Positions 41,509 through 50,209 of a stretch of DNA of 64,000 bases are shown here, piece by piece (the stretch's first letter is position 1; the number at the start of each line of letters is the position of its first letter). Source of the stretch: Paenibacillus polysaccharolyticus (GTDB lineage Bacteria > Bacillota > Bacilli > Paenibacillales > Paenibacillaceae); contig NZ_FMVM01000003.1 of NCBI RefSeq assembly GCF_900102085.1, positions 186,001 to 250,000 of the forward strand. The letters run 5' to 3'. A program made the translations under genes and the position numbers. The notes beneath the pieces are model-generated. The model was given only the letters and a program-made list of their open reading frames with translations, searched no databases and was not told the origin of the DNA.

Positions 41509-42816
41509 CTAAGCCTGCCCCCCTTCTTGCAGATTATTTCCGCAATCGAGACAGAATTTCTGACCAGGTTGTACTTCATGTTGACATTGATTACACTTCA
41601 ACGTTAAATCTGTACCACAGTTTCCACAAAATTTAGTGTGAGGCCCATTCATGTGGTTGCAATTAGGACATGGCCTTGGCATCGGCTCGTGACACTTCAT
41701 GCATTCAGACGCATTCTCCGCATTATCAGCCCCACATGAAGGACAAGCATAATATTTGTCACCGCAGTTCGGACAAAACTTAGTTCCTTTCTCCATCGTG
41801 TGACCACAATTATTACAGTCCGTTGTTGCAGATTTTCCAGCTAATGATTTTCCGCATTTACTGCAAAAAGAGCTCTGTTCCTGATTCGGATGTTGACAAT
41901 GCCCGCACAAGCGTACGGCAGGCGTTTCTGTTGTTGTAGACATGACTTTGGACATTTCAGACATTCCGCTACTAAACGAACCTCCCAAACCAACGCCCAT
42001 GCCCATACCAAGACCTGCGCCCATAATATCAGACTGCATGCTTCCTTCATTCTTGGCTGCACCTTCAAGCGTGTCGAATGAGCGTTCCTGCTGATAGGTG
42101 TATCCAATGATATCCATTTCCGCTTTGCGCGCGAGTGCTTCCCGTAATCGAATGACCGATGGGTCTTCTTCGGGCAAATTGACATTATGAATGTATAGAT
42201 TGATAAGTTCGATTCCAAACTCGTCAAATGTAGAAGCGATGTTGTCCGCAAAGTGTCGTGATATTTCAGCGATATAGGCATTAATTTCTAACACACTTAC
42301 TTTTCTATGTATTAAATAGGAAGATAGCATCGAATTGATATTCATCGTAATTAATCCACGGAAGTAGTTCACCATATTGAGCTGATTAAACTCTGGCAGT
42401 GTTCCTACAAGTTTGACTAAAAATTTTCGTGAATCTGAGATTTTCATGCCCATTTGCCCAAAAGCTCTAACAGGCACAATAATATTATATTTCGGGTCCT
42501 GAACCTGAATCGGATTCGCAGTTCCCCACTTGACGTCCATAGCACTTACTTGATTCACATACCAGACTTCTGCAGCAAAAGGGGACTTCCCTCCAAAAGG
42601 AAGGTTAATAAGTCGGTTTAGTATCGGGATGTTCGCTGTACTTAAAGTGTGCCTGCCTGGACCGAACAGATCAAGGGCCCTTCCATCCTTAAAGAGTATA
42701 GCCTGTTGAGATTGATTTACAATTAACTGAGTCCAAGTTCCCAATTCAGTCTCCGGATGTTTCCAGGCAAACACGTCGGGCGAACCGTCATACTTGATTA
42801 CATCAATAATAGCCAT
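41509..42816 (-). CDS. SPFH-domain protein with five C-terminal zinc ribbons (YdjI-like)
   Basis: A 435-residue protein. Residues about 1-255 form the SPFH/virion-core-like domain (PHB-type; FGPGRHTLSTANIP, VNYFRGLITMNINSMLSSY). A glycine/methionine-rich linker (GAGLGMGMGVGLGG) follows. The last ~135 residues hold five zinc ribbons, each a C-x2-C pair plus a C-x2-C pair. The N-terminal part resembles Bacillus YdjI, which acts with PspA at membrane lesions. No pspA lies in this window. It heads the five-gene operon behind the sigma-W-like promoter at 42959-42984. Confidence 0.85.
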   Translation of the reverse strand: MAIIDVIKYDGSPDVFAWKHPETELGTWTQLIVNQSQQAILFKDGRALDLFGPGRHTLSTANIPILNRLINLPFGGKSPFAAEVWYVNQVSAMDVKWGTANPIQVQDPKYNIIVPVRAFGQMGMKISDSRKFLVKLVGTLPEFNQLNMVNYFRGLITMNINSMLSSYLIHRKVSVLEINAYIAEISRHFADNIASTFDEFGIELINLYIHNVNLPEEDPSVIRLREALARKAEMDIIGYTYQQERSFDTLEGAAKNEGSMQSDIMGAGLGMGMGVGLGGSFSSGMSEMSKVMSTTTETPAVRLCGHCQHPNQEQSSFCSKCGKSLAGKSATTDCNNCGHTMEKGTKFCPNCGDKYYACPSCGADNAENASECMKCHEPMPRPCPNCNHMNGPHTKFCGNCGTDLTLKCNQCQHEVQPGQKFCLDCGNNLQEGGQA

Positions 42817-42958
42817 ATTCTATTCCTCACTTTAGCTTAAAATACTAGATTTCAACATCTATGATCCCAACCAACACAATCATAAGATATATTAATATTC
42901 GTCAATTATCGTCTTTTTTCATGTTTAGGCATTGCTATTTTACCATTTCTAACCTTCT

Positions 42959-42984
42959 TACGCACTAGTATAGTTCATATTTCA
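42959..42984 (-). promoter_or_regulatory. Sigma-W-like ECF promoter before the SPFH operon
   Basis: Minus strand TGAAAT-N16-CGTA, compared with the sigma-W consensus TGAAAC-N16-CGTA (9 of 10 bases, correct spacing). It lies about 140 bases before the SPFH start codon. In B. subtilis the pspA-ydjGHI operon is sigma-W controlled, which agrees. Confidence 0.6.
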
Positions 42985-43027
42985 TGAGATATTTTTCCTA
43001 ATTAGGCACCACTTTGAGAAAACTCAA

Positions 43028-43066
43028 AAACCTCTTGCAATCGCAAACGCGTTATGCAAGAGGTTT
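43028..43066 (-). terminator. Terminator after the ankyrin gene
   Basis: Minus-strand stem AAACCTCTTGCA / TGCAAGAGGTTT with tail TTGAGTTTTC, just downstream of the ankyrin stop codon. Confidence 0.8.
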
Positions 43067-43089
43067 CACAAATCAAGACACCACTCTAT

Positions 43090-44157
43090 CTAATTCAAAA
43101 GCCGTTCAATGTAAACCTCTGGTTCTTCCAAAAATTGTTCAAATGTGCATAATGTGCCCTGCTCCTGATGTTCAATATCGGCATAACCTATCATCTTTTT
43201 GCTTGGATTCCAGACGATGAGCATATGAGAGTACTGATCCAGATCAGAGGATAAACGCAATAGCTTCTGCCTGCCCATCTTCATCTCCACCGTATCTGTC
43301 AACGAAAAGAATTCAATATAACCAACGCCAGCGGGACAGCTTGGCAGGTCTATTCGGCGTGAACCTTCGGTCATAAAACGGATTAACGTTTCGGGGAGCT
43401 TGTATGATTGTAGTGCATGCAGTTTATTGCTCAGATTATGGAACTCCTCAGGCTCGTGTGATTTCAAGTATTCAGCCATTTCATTATTTTTCTGACTGAC
43501 CGCAATCGTGTAGGCCCGCTCCCCATCCTTCTCCTGCAATGTCACATCCGCACCTTGTTCGACCAAATATTTGACCATTCGCATACTGTTCTGCCGTGCA
43601 GCTACGGTGAGCGGTGTCGCTTTGTACGGATAAACCATATCCGGCTCGTTGTAGTTGATGTCCACACCCTCATTCAGCAGGTATTGAACCGTTTTCATAT
43701 CATGATCTGATACTGCTTTTCGTAACGTTTTGCCGCCATATTTGCGGATGTCCAACCCAAGGTCGTTCAACACCGAAATATTCTTTTTGTTCCCGTAGTA
43801 TGCCTCGTCGTATGCACTTGATTTTAACCGGCTTAGTCCGTTCAATTTGGCTCCTTGCTCAACTAAATAACGAATCACATCTGCTCCACCGTAGCGCACC
43901 GCATATAAAATGGCTGGATGGTCTTTAGCATTGATCTCGGCTCCTCGCTCCACAAGAAGTCTGATCACCTTCGACTGATTACAGATCAATGCCAGGTCAA
44001 GCGGACGAAGCGTAATGTTCGAGCTTAATGCTATTTTTTCTTCCAAGTCCATTCCTTGCTGTATATATGCTTCAACACGGGCAACATCTCCTTGGTAGAT
44101 TGCGAGGGCTGGATCAGGCAACGCTTTGAACGTGCCTTGATTACCGATTTTGTACAT
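43090..44157 (-). CDS. Ankyrin-repeat protein
   Basis: A 355-residue protein with about five ankyrin repeats in the first 230 residues (LDLALICNQSKVIRLLVERG, PAILYAVRYGGADVIRYLVE, TPLTVAARQNSMRMVKYLVE and others). A C-terminal domain of about 120 residues follows (SCPAGVGYIEFFSLTDTV) with a strand-rich, SMI1-like look ending FEQFLEEPEVYIERLL. The repeats should mediate protein binding; the target is unknown. It has no signal peptide. Ribosome site GAGGAGG. It is upstream of the SPFH operon on the same strand, separated from it by a terminator. Confidence 0.85.
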   Translation of the reverse strand: MYKIGNQGTFKALPDPALAIYQGDVARVEAYIQQGMDLEEKIALSSNITLRPLDLALICNQSKVIRLLVERGAEINAKDHPAILYAVRYGGADVIRYLVEQGAKLNGLSRLKSSAYDEAYYGNKKNISVLNDLGLDIRKYGGKTLRKAVSDHDMKTVQYLLNEGVDINYNEPDMVYPYKATPLTVAARQNSMRMVKYLVEQGADVTLQEKDGERAYTIAVSQKNNEMAEYLKSHEPEEFHNLSNKLHALQSYKLPETLIRFMTEGSRRIDLPSCPAGVGYIEFFSLTDTVEMKMGRQKLLRLSSDLDQYSHMLIVWNPSKKMIGYADIEHQEQGTLCTFEQFLEEPEVYIERLLN

Positions 44158-44287
44158 AAGTTTGGCCTCCTCTGCAATGAAATAATGAAATTGATGTTTG
44201 TTGAGCTACCCAAATGAATATGCTAACATAGTGGGCAACCCTTTGGAATCTACATACTAAATACATAACGAACACAGAAAGGACACT

Positions 44288-45295
44288 ATGAATTCCCTAA
44301 ACCTTCATCATACATTGCAACAGATCATTCCACCGCTGGATCTCAGAAGCTGTCTGGTCAGTGTACGCGGGGAGATCGTTTACAAGCATTTTCGGAACAC
44401 ACAGGCTGAGACAGATATCGCCAAAATCAATTCATGTACCAAGAGCATCATCTCTGCGCTCATCTGTATCGCCATGGATCAAGGGCTACTGCCCGAGGCA
44501 GGCACGCCCATATCTACCTTTTTCCCGCAGCTTACTTCTGATCCTGACCCACGTAAACCAGCAATTACCCTAGAGCAACTGCTTACAATGACAGCCGGAT
44601 TTAACTGGGACGAGTTCGGCGGACAAAATTCGTTTCCACGGATGACACGTACGGATCATTGGGTTAATTTCGCTTTAGAACAGCGTTTGCGACATGAACC
44701 TGGCACACATATGGAATACAATTCGGGAGTTTCCCAGATTCTATCCTCAATATTAATGCAACATGTAGGCATGAGTGTAGCAGCGTATGCCGAGCGTTAT
44801 TTATTTGGCCCACTTGGCATTCAAGATTATGAATGGGAGCAAGATCCCCAAGGTGTACACACGGGTGGATTTGGCCTGAGACTGCTGCCAACCGACTTGC
44901 TCAGATTCGGACAACTCTACCTTCAGGAAGGGAAATGGGAAGGAAAACAGCTTATTTCCAGCCAACTCGTCCAACGTTCAACCCAGCCCTTCATCACGGT
45001 CTCACCACCAAACCATGGCAGTTACGGATGGCACTGGTGGGTGGATCAATATGCAGGTCAACATCTTGACGATAACTCGGTCCCCCAACACCGACCTACG
45101 GATTCAGAGCTTCTCCAATCACTAGATTATTACTACGCCAGAGGATTTGGAGGTCAGTATGTATATGTTGTTCCCGAGTTGGAACTTGTGACAGTACTGA
45201 CCAATGACAAACGCAAGAAGGAAAAGCCACCCATCGACGTATTCCCCAGATTCATTGTGCCTGAATTGTGGAAGCTAGCTACCTTTTCCGAATAA
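44288..45295 (+). CDS. Serine hydrolase, class C beta-lactamase-like, first copy
   Basis: A 335-residue serine hydrolase of the beta-lactamase / penicillin-binding-protein fold. The catalytic SxxK is S49-C50-T51-K52, and the second motif is YNSG in MEYNSGVSQ. No signal peptide, so it is likely cytoplasmic; members include esterases and D-amino peptidases, and the substrate cannot be read. The start follows GAAAGGA. It faces away from the ankyrin gene. The paralog-like protein at 45475-46497 is convergent. Confidence 0.87.
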   Translation: MNSLNLHHTLQQIIPPLDLRSCLVSVRGEIVYKHFRNTQAETDIAKINSCTKSIISALICIAMDQGLLPEAGTPISTFFPQLTSDPDPRKPAITLEQLLTMTAGFNWDEFGGQNSFPRMTRTDHWVNFALEQRLRHEPGTHMEYNSGVSQILSSILMQHVGMSVAAYAERYLFGPLGIQDYEWEQDPQGVHTGGFGLRLLPTDLLRFGQLYLQEGKWEGKQLISSQLVQRSTQPFITVSPPNHGSYGWHWWVDQYAGQHLDDNSVPQHRPTDSELLQSLDYYYARGFGGQYVYVVPELELVTVLTNDKRKKEKPPIDVFPRFIVPELWKLATFSE

Positions 45296-45332
45296 ATTTA
45301 CAATGATTCCAAGTGAATATTGCAAACCTAAA

Positions 45333-45373
45333 CCCTTGCCTGGAAGGATTGATCGTTAAGCGGAAAGGCAAGG
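45333..45373. terminator. Inverted repeat between the two serine hydrolase genes
   Basis: Stem CCCTTGCCT / AGGCAAGGG with a 23-base loop, lying between convergent genes. The T-tails are poor on both sides (GGGTTTAGGTTT on minus), so it is only a possible terminator. Confidence 0.5.
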
Positions 45374-45474
45374 GCAACTCAGACGTTGGGAATTAACCTG
45401 CTACGGCGTTCTCCCTTCTGTCCGTTTCAGGGCAATTGTCTACGATCCGATATTTTCCAACCTCAACTCTCCCT

Positions 45475-46497
45475 TTACACCATTGCTTCCTCTACAGCCA
45501 ACGTTATAGGATAAGGCCCTGACTCCTGATTTGTAATAACCACAAGTTGAATCCCATGCTTGGGATACACGCCAGACATAAACGAAACACCTGGGTCAAA
45601 ACCCATGATATGAGCCTTAAATATTTCTTTTTCACGTAACTCCAGCCATATCCCCAAACCATAAAATTCCTCGTCCTCATCGTGCGCGTAGGGTGTCAAC
45701 AAATACCGTGTCATCTCCTCACCGAGCAACGTATGCCCCAGCAGAGCATCCCAGAAACGAATCATATCTGGTGCGGTTACATAGGCTCCGCCATCTGCTC
45801 CACCTTGAACAGGGATCGAAAAAATATTACTAGTCCATGTCCCGTCGTCAGCATCGATATATCCAATAGCTGTGTTACGCGGAAGCTGATCTGTCAGGAA
45901 ATAACCTGAATCTTGCATACCCGCACGTTTGAAAATATGTTCCTCCACATATGTTGTAAAGGCCAAGCCAGTGTATTGCTCCACAATGAGTCCGAGTACG
46001 ATAAATGCCGCATTGTTATAATGAAATTTCTCACCAGGAGCAGACTTCATTGGCAGATGTTGAAACATAGGCAGAAAATCACTGAGCTGTCGCATCACAT
46101 ACACGGGTCTGTCTCTCCACAACGCTGAAAAATCATCCATCACGTCCTCATCAAAATAATCCGGTACGCCAGAAGTATGGGTCAGCAATTGGTGCACTGT
46201 GATCTCTGAATCCCACGCCGGAAACGTAAGGTTTAGGACATCCTTTAATTTGGAGTCTAACGTAAAATGTCCTTGCTCAATCAACTGACCTATACTTACA
46301 GCTGTAAAAACCTTACAACCCGAAGCAATACCAAAACGTGTATTCACATCATTCAGAAGTTCATCACTGCGGTTCGCATACCCTCGCACCATCTGAAAAA
46401 GGGTCTCCCCCTCCTGTTTGCACAGCACAACACCCGAAAAATCTTTTTGTTCCATAACCTCTTTGACTTTTTCCCTGACCTTTACTGCATCCAGCAT
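45475..46497 (-). CDS. Serine hydrolase, class C beta-lactamase-like, second copy
   Basis: About 340 residues counted from ATG 46497. The catalytic SxxK is S59-G60-C61-K62 and the second motif is YNNAAF (HYNNAAFIVLG). No signal peptide. It differs widely from the first copy. ATG 46497 has AGGTG upstream and follows the DUF1361-type gene's stop codon by 10 bases, so the two are co-transcribed; the longer frame from 46566 would overlap that gene. Confidence 0.87.
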   Translation of the reverse strand: MLDAVKVREKVKEVMEQKDFSGVVLCKQEGETLFQMVRGYANRSDELLNDVNTRFGIASGCKVFTAVSIGQLIEQGHFTLDSKLKDVLNLTFPAWDSEITVHQLLTHTSGVPDYFDEDVMDDFSALWRDRPVYVMRQLSDFLPMFQHLPMKSAPGEKFHYNNAAFIVLGLIVEQYTGLAFTTYVEEHIFKRAGMQDSGYFLTDQLPRNTAIGYIDADDGTWTSNIFSIPVQGGADGGAYVTAPDMIRFWDALLGHTLLGEEMTRYLLTPYAHDEDEEFYGLGIWLELREKEIFKAHIMGFDPGVSFMSGVYPKHGIQLVVITNQESGPYPITLAVEEAMV

Positions 46498-46507
46498 ATC
46501 GAAGCAC

Positions 46508-47224
46508 CTACACTTTCTTATCATTGGTTTGTAAACTTCGTTGATCTGGTCCAGACCCTCTCGCATTCAGCAAATAATATAACGTGAGATAGACAGTAAG
46601 AAGAAACGTTCCAAAGAACATACAAAACGCCAAGGAGGGCCGGCTAACACTTTCGTGCATCAGCCTGATTAACAACTCACGATTAGTCAATGCATCCCAA
46701 CTGTTTAACCGATAAACCCGTCCAAGCAGAACACCATAACTGCCAAGAGCTGTTCCACCCAGTACAAATATCCATGACGCCGCACGTCCCAACCGATCAT
46801 AGATGACTTCCTGAATCTGATACATGGATAGGAAGCCGATCAGCAGTCCTGTCCACACAAACATCAGCACAACCATCAGATCATACCAATAGTGAAACTC
46901 GGCAAGGCTTCCAGAGAAATACCTTGAACTCCTTGACGTCAGGTGAAGCAAATCCGTAACGATATACGAAGAGTTGGGGAAAAATAACAGCCACATCATC
47001 GCACTCGGTATCGCGATCCATATGGCTCCTTTCCATTTCAGACGGCCCAAACCATAGGTTAGGGATGAGAATACAAATGGAATCCAGCCCAAAAACAAAT
47101 TCCAGATTAGGAAACGGAAATACCGCTGATTCAGCCAGTCGGCCGCTATGTAATACAACCCCAGCGTGACAACCGTAACTGCACTAAGAAAAACAAACAT
47201 GTGCATATAATTTAGTTTTCTCAA
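46508..47224 (-). CDS. DUF1361 integral membrane protein
   Basis: A 238-residue membrane protein with about six hydrophobic segments and the family blocks IWNLFLGWIPFVFS, LLFFPNSSYIVTDLLHL and YDLMVVLMFVWTGLLIGF. The role of the family is unknown. The start is uncertain: TTG 47224 has a GTGAGGT site upstream as in the acyltransferase gene, and the longer frame begins with TTG at 47254. It is followed closely by the second serine hydrolase gene. Confidence 0.8.
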   Translation of the reverse strand: MRKLNYMHMFVFLSAVTVVTLGLYYIAADWLNQRYFRFLIWNLFLGWIPFVFSSLTYGLGRLKWKGAIWIAIPSAMMWLLFFPNSSYIVTDLLHLTSRSSRYFSGSLAEFHYWYDLMVVLMFVWTGLLIGFLSMYQIQEVIYDRLGRAASWIFVLGGTALGSYGVLLGRVYRLNSWDALTNRELLIRLMHESVSRPSLAFCMFFGTFLLTVYLTLYYLLNARGSGPDQRSLQTNDKKV

Positions 47225-47378
47225 TACGTACAACCTCACTTGTGTTGAATTCAAAATCTACTTCATTCATGGCATATATTTACTATTTTTGAAATCTATT
47301 AGATCATACCATGTATAAACCTAGAATCAAATTTATGATAGATAAACGAAAGTATATTAGACGGTATATAAAACAAAA

Positions 47379-47414
47379 AAGCGACAGTCCTTTTTAAAAA
47401 GAATCATGTCGCTT
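47379..47414 (-). terminator. Terminator of the AhpD-ECF41 operon
   Basis: Minus-strand stem AAGCGACA / TGTCGCTT followed by TTTTGTTTTAT, 43 bases after the sigma factor stop codon. Confidence 0.82.
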
Positions 47415-47456
47415 AATTGAGTAGTCACAGTTAAACATTTCATTACTATTATTAGT

Positions 47457-48401
47457 TCATAGTTGCACAGTTGCCAGTTTGTTTGGATTGATAATGAGAT
47501 ACACGCCATGGATTCGCTTCCCTGAAGCATCCATTTCCAAACATAACACTTCAGTGACCTGCCCATCTTTCATTAAAGCGAGCTGAGGCTCGCCATTAAT
47601 GAATGCAGGCTTCCACATTCTTTCTCTTAACGAACGTAGCACTCTAGGAGAGGTAAGGATGGCGAGCACACCTTTATGCACATGCATTGTTCGCATAATC
47701 GTGCGTGCTACGCCGCCGCCATCCGCTGCGAACACAGGCTGATCTGTCAACAGCTCCAGCATAGCTGAAACATCATGTTGTAGAAATGCCGTGGTGAAAC
47801 GGCTAAGCACTTCTTTTTTAGTTTTCCAATTGGCAGTCACATGCTCTATCGTTGGAAGTTGTTCAGGCAAATTTCGTCTGGCACGACTGTAAATCTGTCG
47901 ACAGTTGCTTTCTGTTTTCCCCAGCCATCCCGCAATCTCCGAATAGTCATGCTCAAACGCTTCGCGTAGCACAAAAACAGCCCGTTCCACGGGTGACAGA
48001 CGTTCAAGCATAACCAGATAGGCGTACGAAATCATTTCTTTTTGCTGTATCGCTTCCTCTGGCGTATTAACTAATTCATGAACACCAAGCGGCTCGGGAA
48101 GCCATTCCCCGACATAATGCTCCCTCTGGTTGCGAGCAGAGTTCAACAGATTCAAACAGCGGTTCACGATGAGTTTTCCAATGTAAGACTTGGGTTGGTG
48201 AATAAGCTGATTCCTCAACCTTTGAAGTTCTGCGAAGCAGTCCTGAACGATATCTTCCGCCTCAGTCACACTGCCCAGCATTCGATATGCGATCGCGAAG
48301 GCATAATTCTTATACTGTTTATACAATGCACCAACATCCAGAGAAGACGGTTCCGGCGTATACTTATGTTGATTAGAATCAGAATTAAGATTGGACTGCA
48401 T
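47457..48401 (-). CDS. ECF41-type RNA polymerase sigma factor
   Basis: A 314-residue sigma factor. Sigma-2 (YRMLGSVTEAEDIVQDCF) and sigma-4 (RAVFVLREAFEHDYSEIAGW) are joined by a linker with the WLPEPL motif typical of ECF41. A fused SnoaL-like domain at the C-terminus (about 200-314) replaces an anti-sigma factor in this group. The group's DGGGK motif reads DGGGV here (FAADGGGVART), so its last residue is altered. It is co-transcribed with an AhpD-like gene upstream, the usual ECF41 partner type. Ribosome site GAGGAGG. Confidence 0.92.
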   Translation of the reverse strand: MQSNLNSDSNQHKYTPEPSSLDVGALYKQYKNYAFAIAYRMLGSVTEAEDIVQDCFAELQRLRNQLIHQPKSYIGKLIVNRCLNLLNSARNQREHYVGEWLPEPLGVHELVNTPEEAIQQKEMISYAYLVMLERLSPVERAVFVLREAFEHDYSEIAGWLGKTESNCRQIYSRARRNLPEQLPTIEHVTANWKTKKEVLSRFTTAFLQHDVSAMLELLTDQPVFAADGGGVARTIMRTMHVHKGVLAILTSPRVLRSLRERMWKPAFINGEPQLALMKDGQVTEVLCLEMDASGKRIHGVYLIINPNKLATVQL

Positions 48402-48456
48402 AGGATCGCCTCCTCTGGCTTGGTTCGTTTATCGTTTATTTTTCTCGTTTATCATG

Positions 48457-48903
48457 TTAGTTAAAACATCCTGGGTACATGCCTGTCGTAATGGCAATAC
48501 GGTTCCAACTGTTGATTGAATTAATCGCCATAATCAAATTAACGATTTCAGTTTCGCTGAAGTGTTCACGAATTTTATTATACAGCTCAAGTGGAACCCC
48601 ATGCTCCGATATTCGCGTCACAACCTCGGCCATCTCAAGCATAACACGTTGTTTCTCCGTAAATATAGGCACTTCATGCCACACACTGAGCAAAAGAATA
48701 TGATCCCCATAATCGCCAAGCTTCATCAAGTCTTTAGCATGCATATCTATACAAAAGGCACAGCCATTGATCTGAGAGACACGAATTTTCAACAACTCAT
48801 ATAACACCTTATCTTCAAATTGCCCGGATACATATTGCTCCAACGCCATCATAGCTTTGAAAGCACCAGGGTTCGCCGCTCTGTAATTCATACGTAAATT
48901 CAT
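48457..48903 (-). CDS. AhpD/carboxymuconolactone decarboxylase-family protein
   Basis: A 148-residue peroxidase-like protein with the redox motif C48-A-F-C51 followed by H55 (GCAFCIDMHAKDLM), the AhpD signature. It is an ECF41-associated type of gene. The start is ATG 48903 because GGAGGAG lies 8 bases upstream; the ATG at 48909 is too close. It is the first gene of the operon, 55 bases before the sigma factor, and lies behind the ECF41-type promoter at 48950-48976. It probably reduces a peroxide or lactone substrate. Confidence 0.9.
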   Translation of the reverse strand: MNLRMNYRAANPGAFKAMMALEQYVSGQFEDKVLYELLKIRVSQINGCAFCIDMHAKDLMKLGDYGDHILLLSVWHEVPIFTEKQRVMLEMAEVVTRISEHGVPLELYNKIREHFSETEIVNLIMAINSINSWNRIAITTGMYPGCFN

Positions 48904-48949
48904 ATTCATTCTCCTCCATCATCTGCTCTCATTTGGTCTACATACTGAA

Positions 48950-48976
48950 GACAAATAACGTATGAAGTTTGTGACA
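48950..48976 (-). promoter_or_regulatory. ECF41-type promoter of the AhpD-sigma operon
   Basis: Minus strand TGTCACA-N16-TGTC. The published ECF41 promoter is TGTCACA-N16-CGTC: the -35 is exact, spacing is exact, and the -10 matches 3 of 4. It lies about 45 bases before the AhpD start codon, so the sigma factor should drive its own operon. Confidence 0.75.
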
Positions 48977-49005
48977 TCTCGCGAGAAAAAAGATTAAAAA
49001 ACAAA

Positions 49006-49032
49006 AAAGGCGCTCTTAGTTGAACGCCCTTA
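49006..49032 (-). terminator. Terminator after the second cupin gene
   Basis: Minus-strand stem AAGGGCG / CGCCTTT (one G-U pair) followed by TTTTGTTTTTTAATC. It lies 130 bases after the cupin stop codon. Confidence 0.8.
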
Positions 49033-49163
49033 TCGTTATGATGCTTCATAATAAAGATTATCGTAATCATGCCAGATCTGCTTATCATAAAGCTCACAGT
49101 AATGAGAACAAAATACGAAATAGATTCGTACAAGCAAGAGTAAATAGAGGAATATGATTCAAT

Positions 49164-50042
49164 TTAGGCCTTATCATCCGAGTTTAATTGCACCGGGATT
49201 TCGCTATAGTATGGGCATCCCGGTTCGTGGATAATACGCGGATCTACCCAAGTACCCCAATGTGGAAGACGATTCACATAAGGAGGCATATTGGGTTGGA
49301 TGTTGGGTGGCGTATTAGGCTGTACATTAGGCTGGATGTTGGGTTGAACATTGGGTTGCGTGTTTGGTTGAGTGTTAGGTTGTACGTTCGGTTGTACGTT
49401 CGGTTGTACGTTCGGTTGAATGTTTGGTTGGAGTTGAAGTGGTTCGATGTTAGGTTGAAGATTCGGCCCCACATTAGGCATAGGATTGGATGCAGGAGCA
49501 AAATGTGTTTTACAATCTTTTGGCGGGCCGATAATCACCGTTTTTTGAATTGGAGCCAAGGCTTCCTGCACTTTATGTTCATCCAGACAATAGGTGTGAG
49601 CCAGTACTTTCGCGGGAGTCAGTCGCAAAATATCAGAGCCGAAGATCGCTTCAGGCACAGGGGCATCAAAGATCGCGAGCAGATGTGTGTGATCTGCCGT
49701 CGCCACTTCATAGTGCCACCATCCTTGCGGTACGTTAGCGGTCTGCCCTGGTGTAATGGGGAAATGAAGCAGTTCATTCGTGAACGGGTTAATGAGGGAA
49801 ACAACCGCCGCACCGCTGATGCAATAAACGAGCTCGGTCGCGTTTTGATGAATGTGAGGTTCAACGACATTGCCTGCACTCAAAAAAATATCCAATAAAG
49901 AGCTGTCGCCCAACGTATTGAGCTGTTTTACCGAAAGTGCATTAATGTAATTATGCTCATCTTTCTTGAAAAGCGGATTGTTGCTCAGATCATACGTAAA
50001 CTGCGTAGTCGGTAAAGTGAAATCCATGTACGAGGTTGCCAA
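49164..50042 (-). CDS. Cupin-domain protein with a QPNx repeat tail, second paralog
   Basis: About 292 residues: a cupin of about 150 residues (PHIHQNATELVYCISG, PGQTANVPQGWWHYEV) that is paralogous to the protein at 36874-37458, including the shared LTPAKVLAHTYCLDE segment. A linker follows, then residues 205-252 made of 12 units of QPNx, then a C-terminus with WGTWVDPRIIHEPGCPYY. The repeat tail looks like a flexible spacer as in coat proteins. The start is uncertain: TTG 50042 (weak AGGG) or ATG 50027. Function unknown. Confidence 0.78.
   Translation of the reverse strand: MATSYMDFTLPTTQFTYDLSNNPLFKKDEHNYINALSVKQLNTLGDSSLLDIFLSAGNVVEPHIHQNATELVYCISGAAVVSLINPFTNELLHFPITPGQTANVPQGWWHYEVATADHTHLLAIFDAPVPEAIFGSDILRLTPAKVLAHTYCLDEHKVQEALAPIQKTVIIGPPKDCKTHFAPASNPMPNVGPNLQPNIEPLQLQPNIQPNVQPNVQPNVQPNTQPNTQPNVQPNIQPNVQPNTPPNIQPNMPPYVNRLPHWGTWVDPRIIHEPGCPYYSEIPVQLNSDDKA
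49287..49430 (-). repeat. Twelve-unit 12-bp coding repeat (QPNx)
   Basis: Minus strand: 12 in-frame units of 12 bases encoding Q-P-N-x, where x is I, V or T; the eleventh unit begins with P and the twelfth ends in M. Such repeats change copy number easily by slippage. It is a coding repeat, not CRISPR: there are no spacers. Confidence 0.9.
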
Positions 50043-50209
50043 AATAAAACGCCTGCCCTTCGCTCTCGGTTTAGGTGGTACCCTATACCTCAGCGTATGC
50101 CTAGCGCCCAGATCGGTGAGCCCATTTCTACTGGGCTAAGTTGCTGTGTCAGCGAGTGAAGAATCCGCATAGGCTGATATCATCAATCCAGACATTGGAG
50201 GCTTGTGAT

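Noticed and set aside
48906-49133. Minus-strand frame of 75 codons upstream of the AhpD-like gene
   Set aside because: It covers the ECF41-type promoter and a terminator, so it is non-coding.
49287-49430. Possible CRISPR array
   Set aside because: The units are directly adjacent 12-base coding repeats with no spacers.
49188-49898. Plus-strand frame of 236 codons with a regular R-L-x repeat
   Set aside because: It is the complement of the QPNx repeat of the cupin gene; the cupin frame carries the domain motifs.
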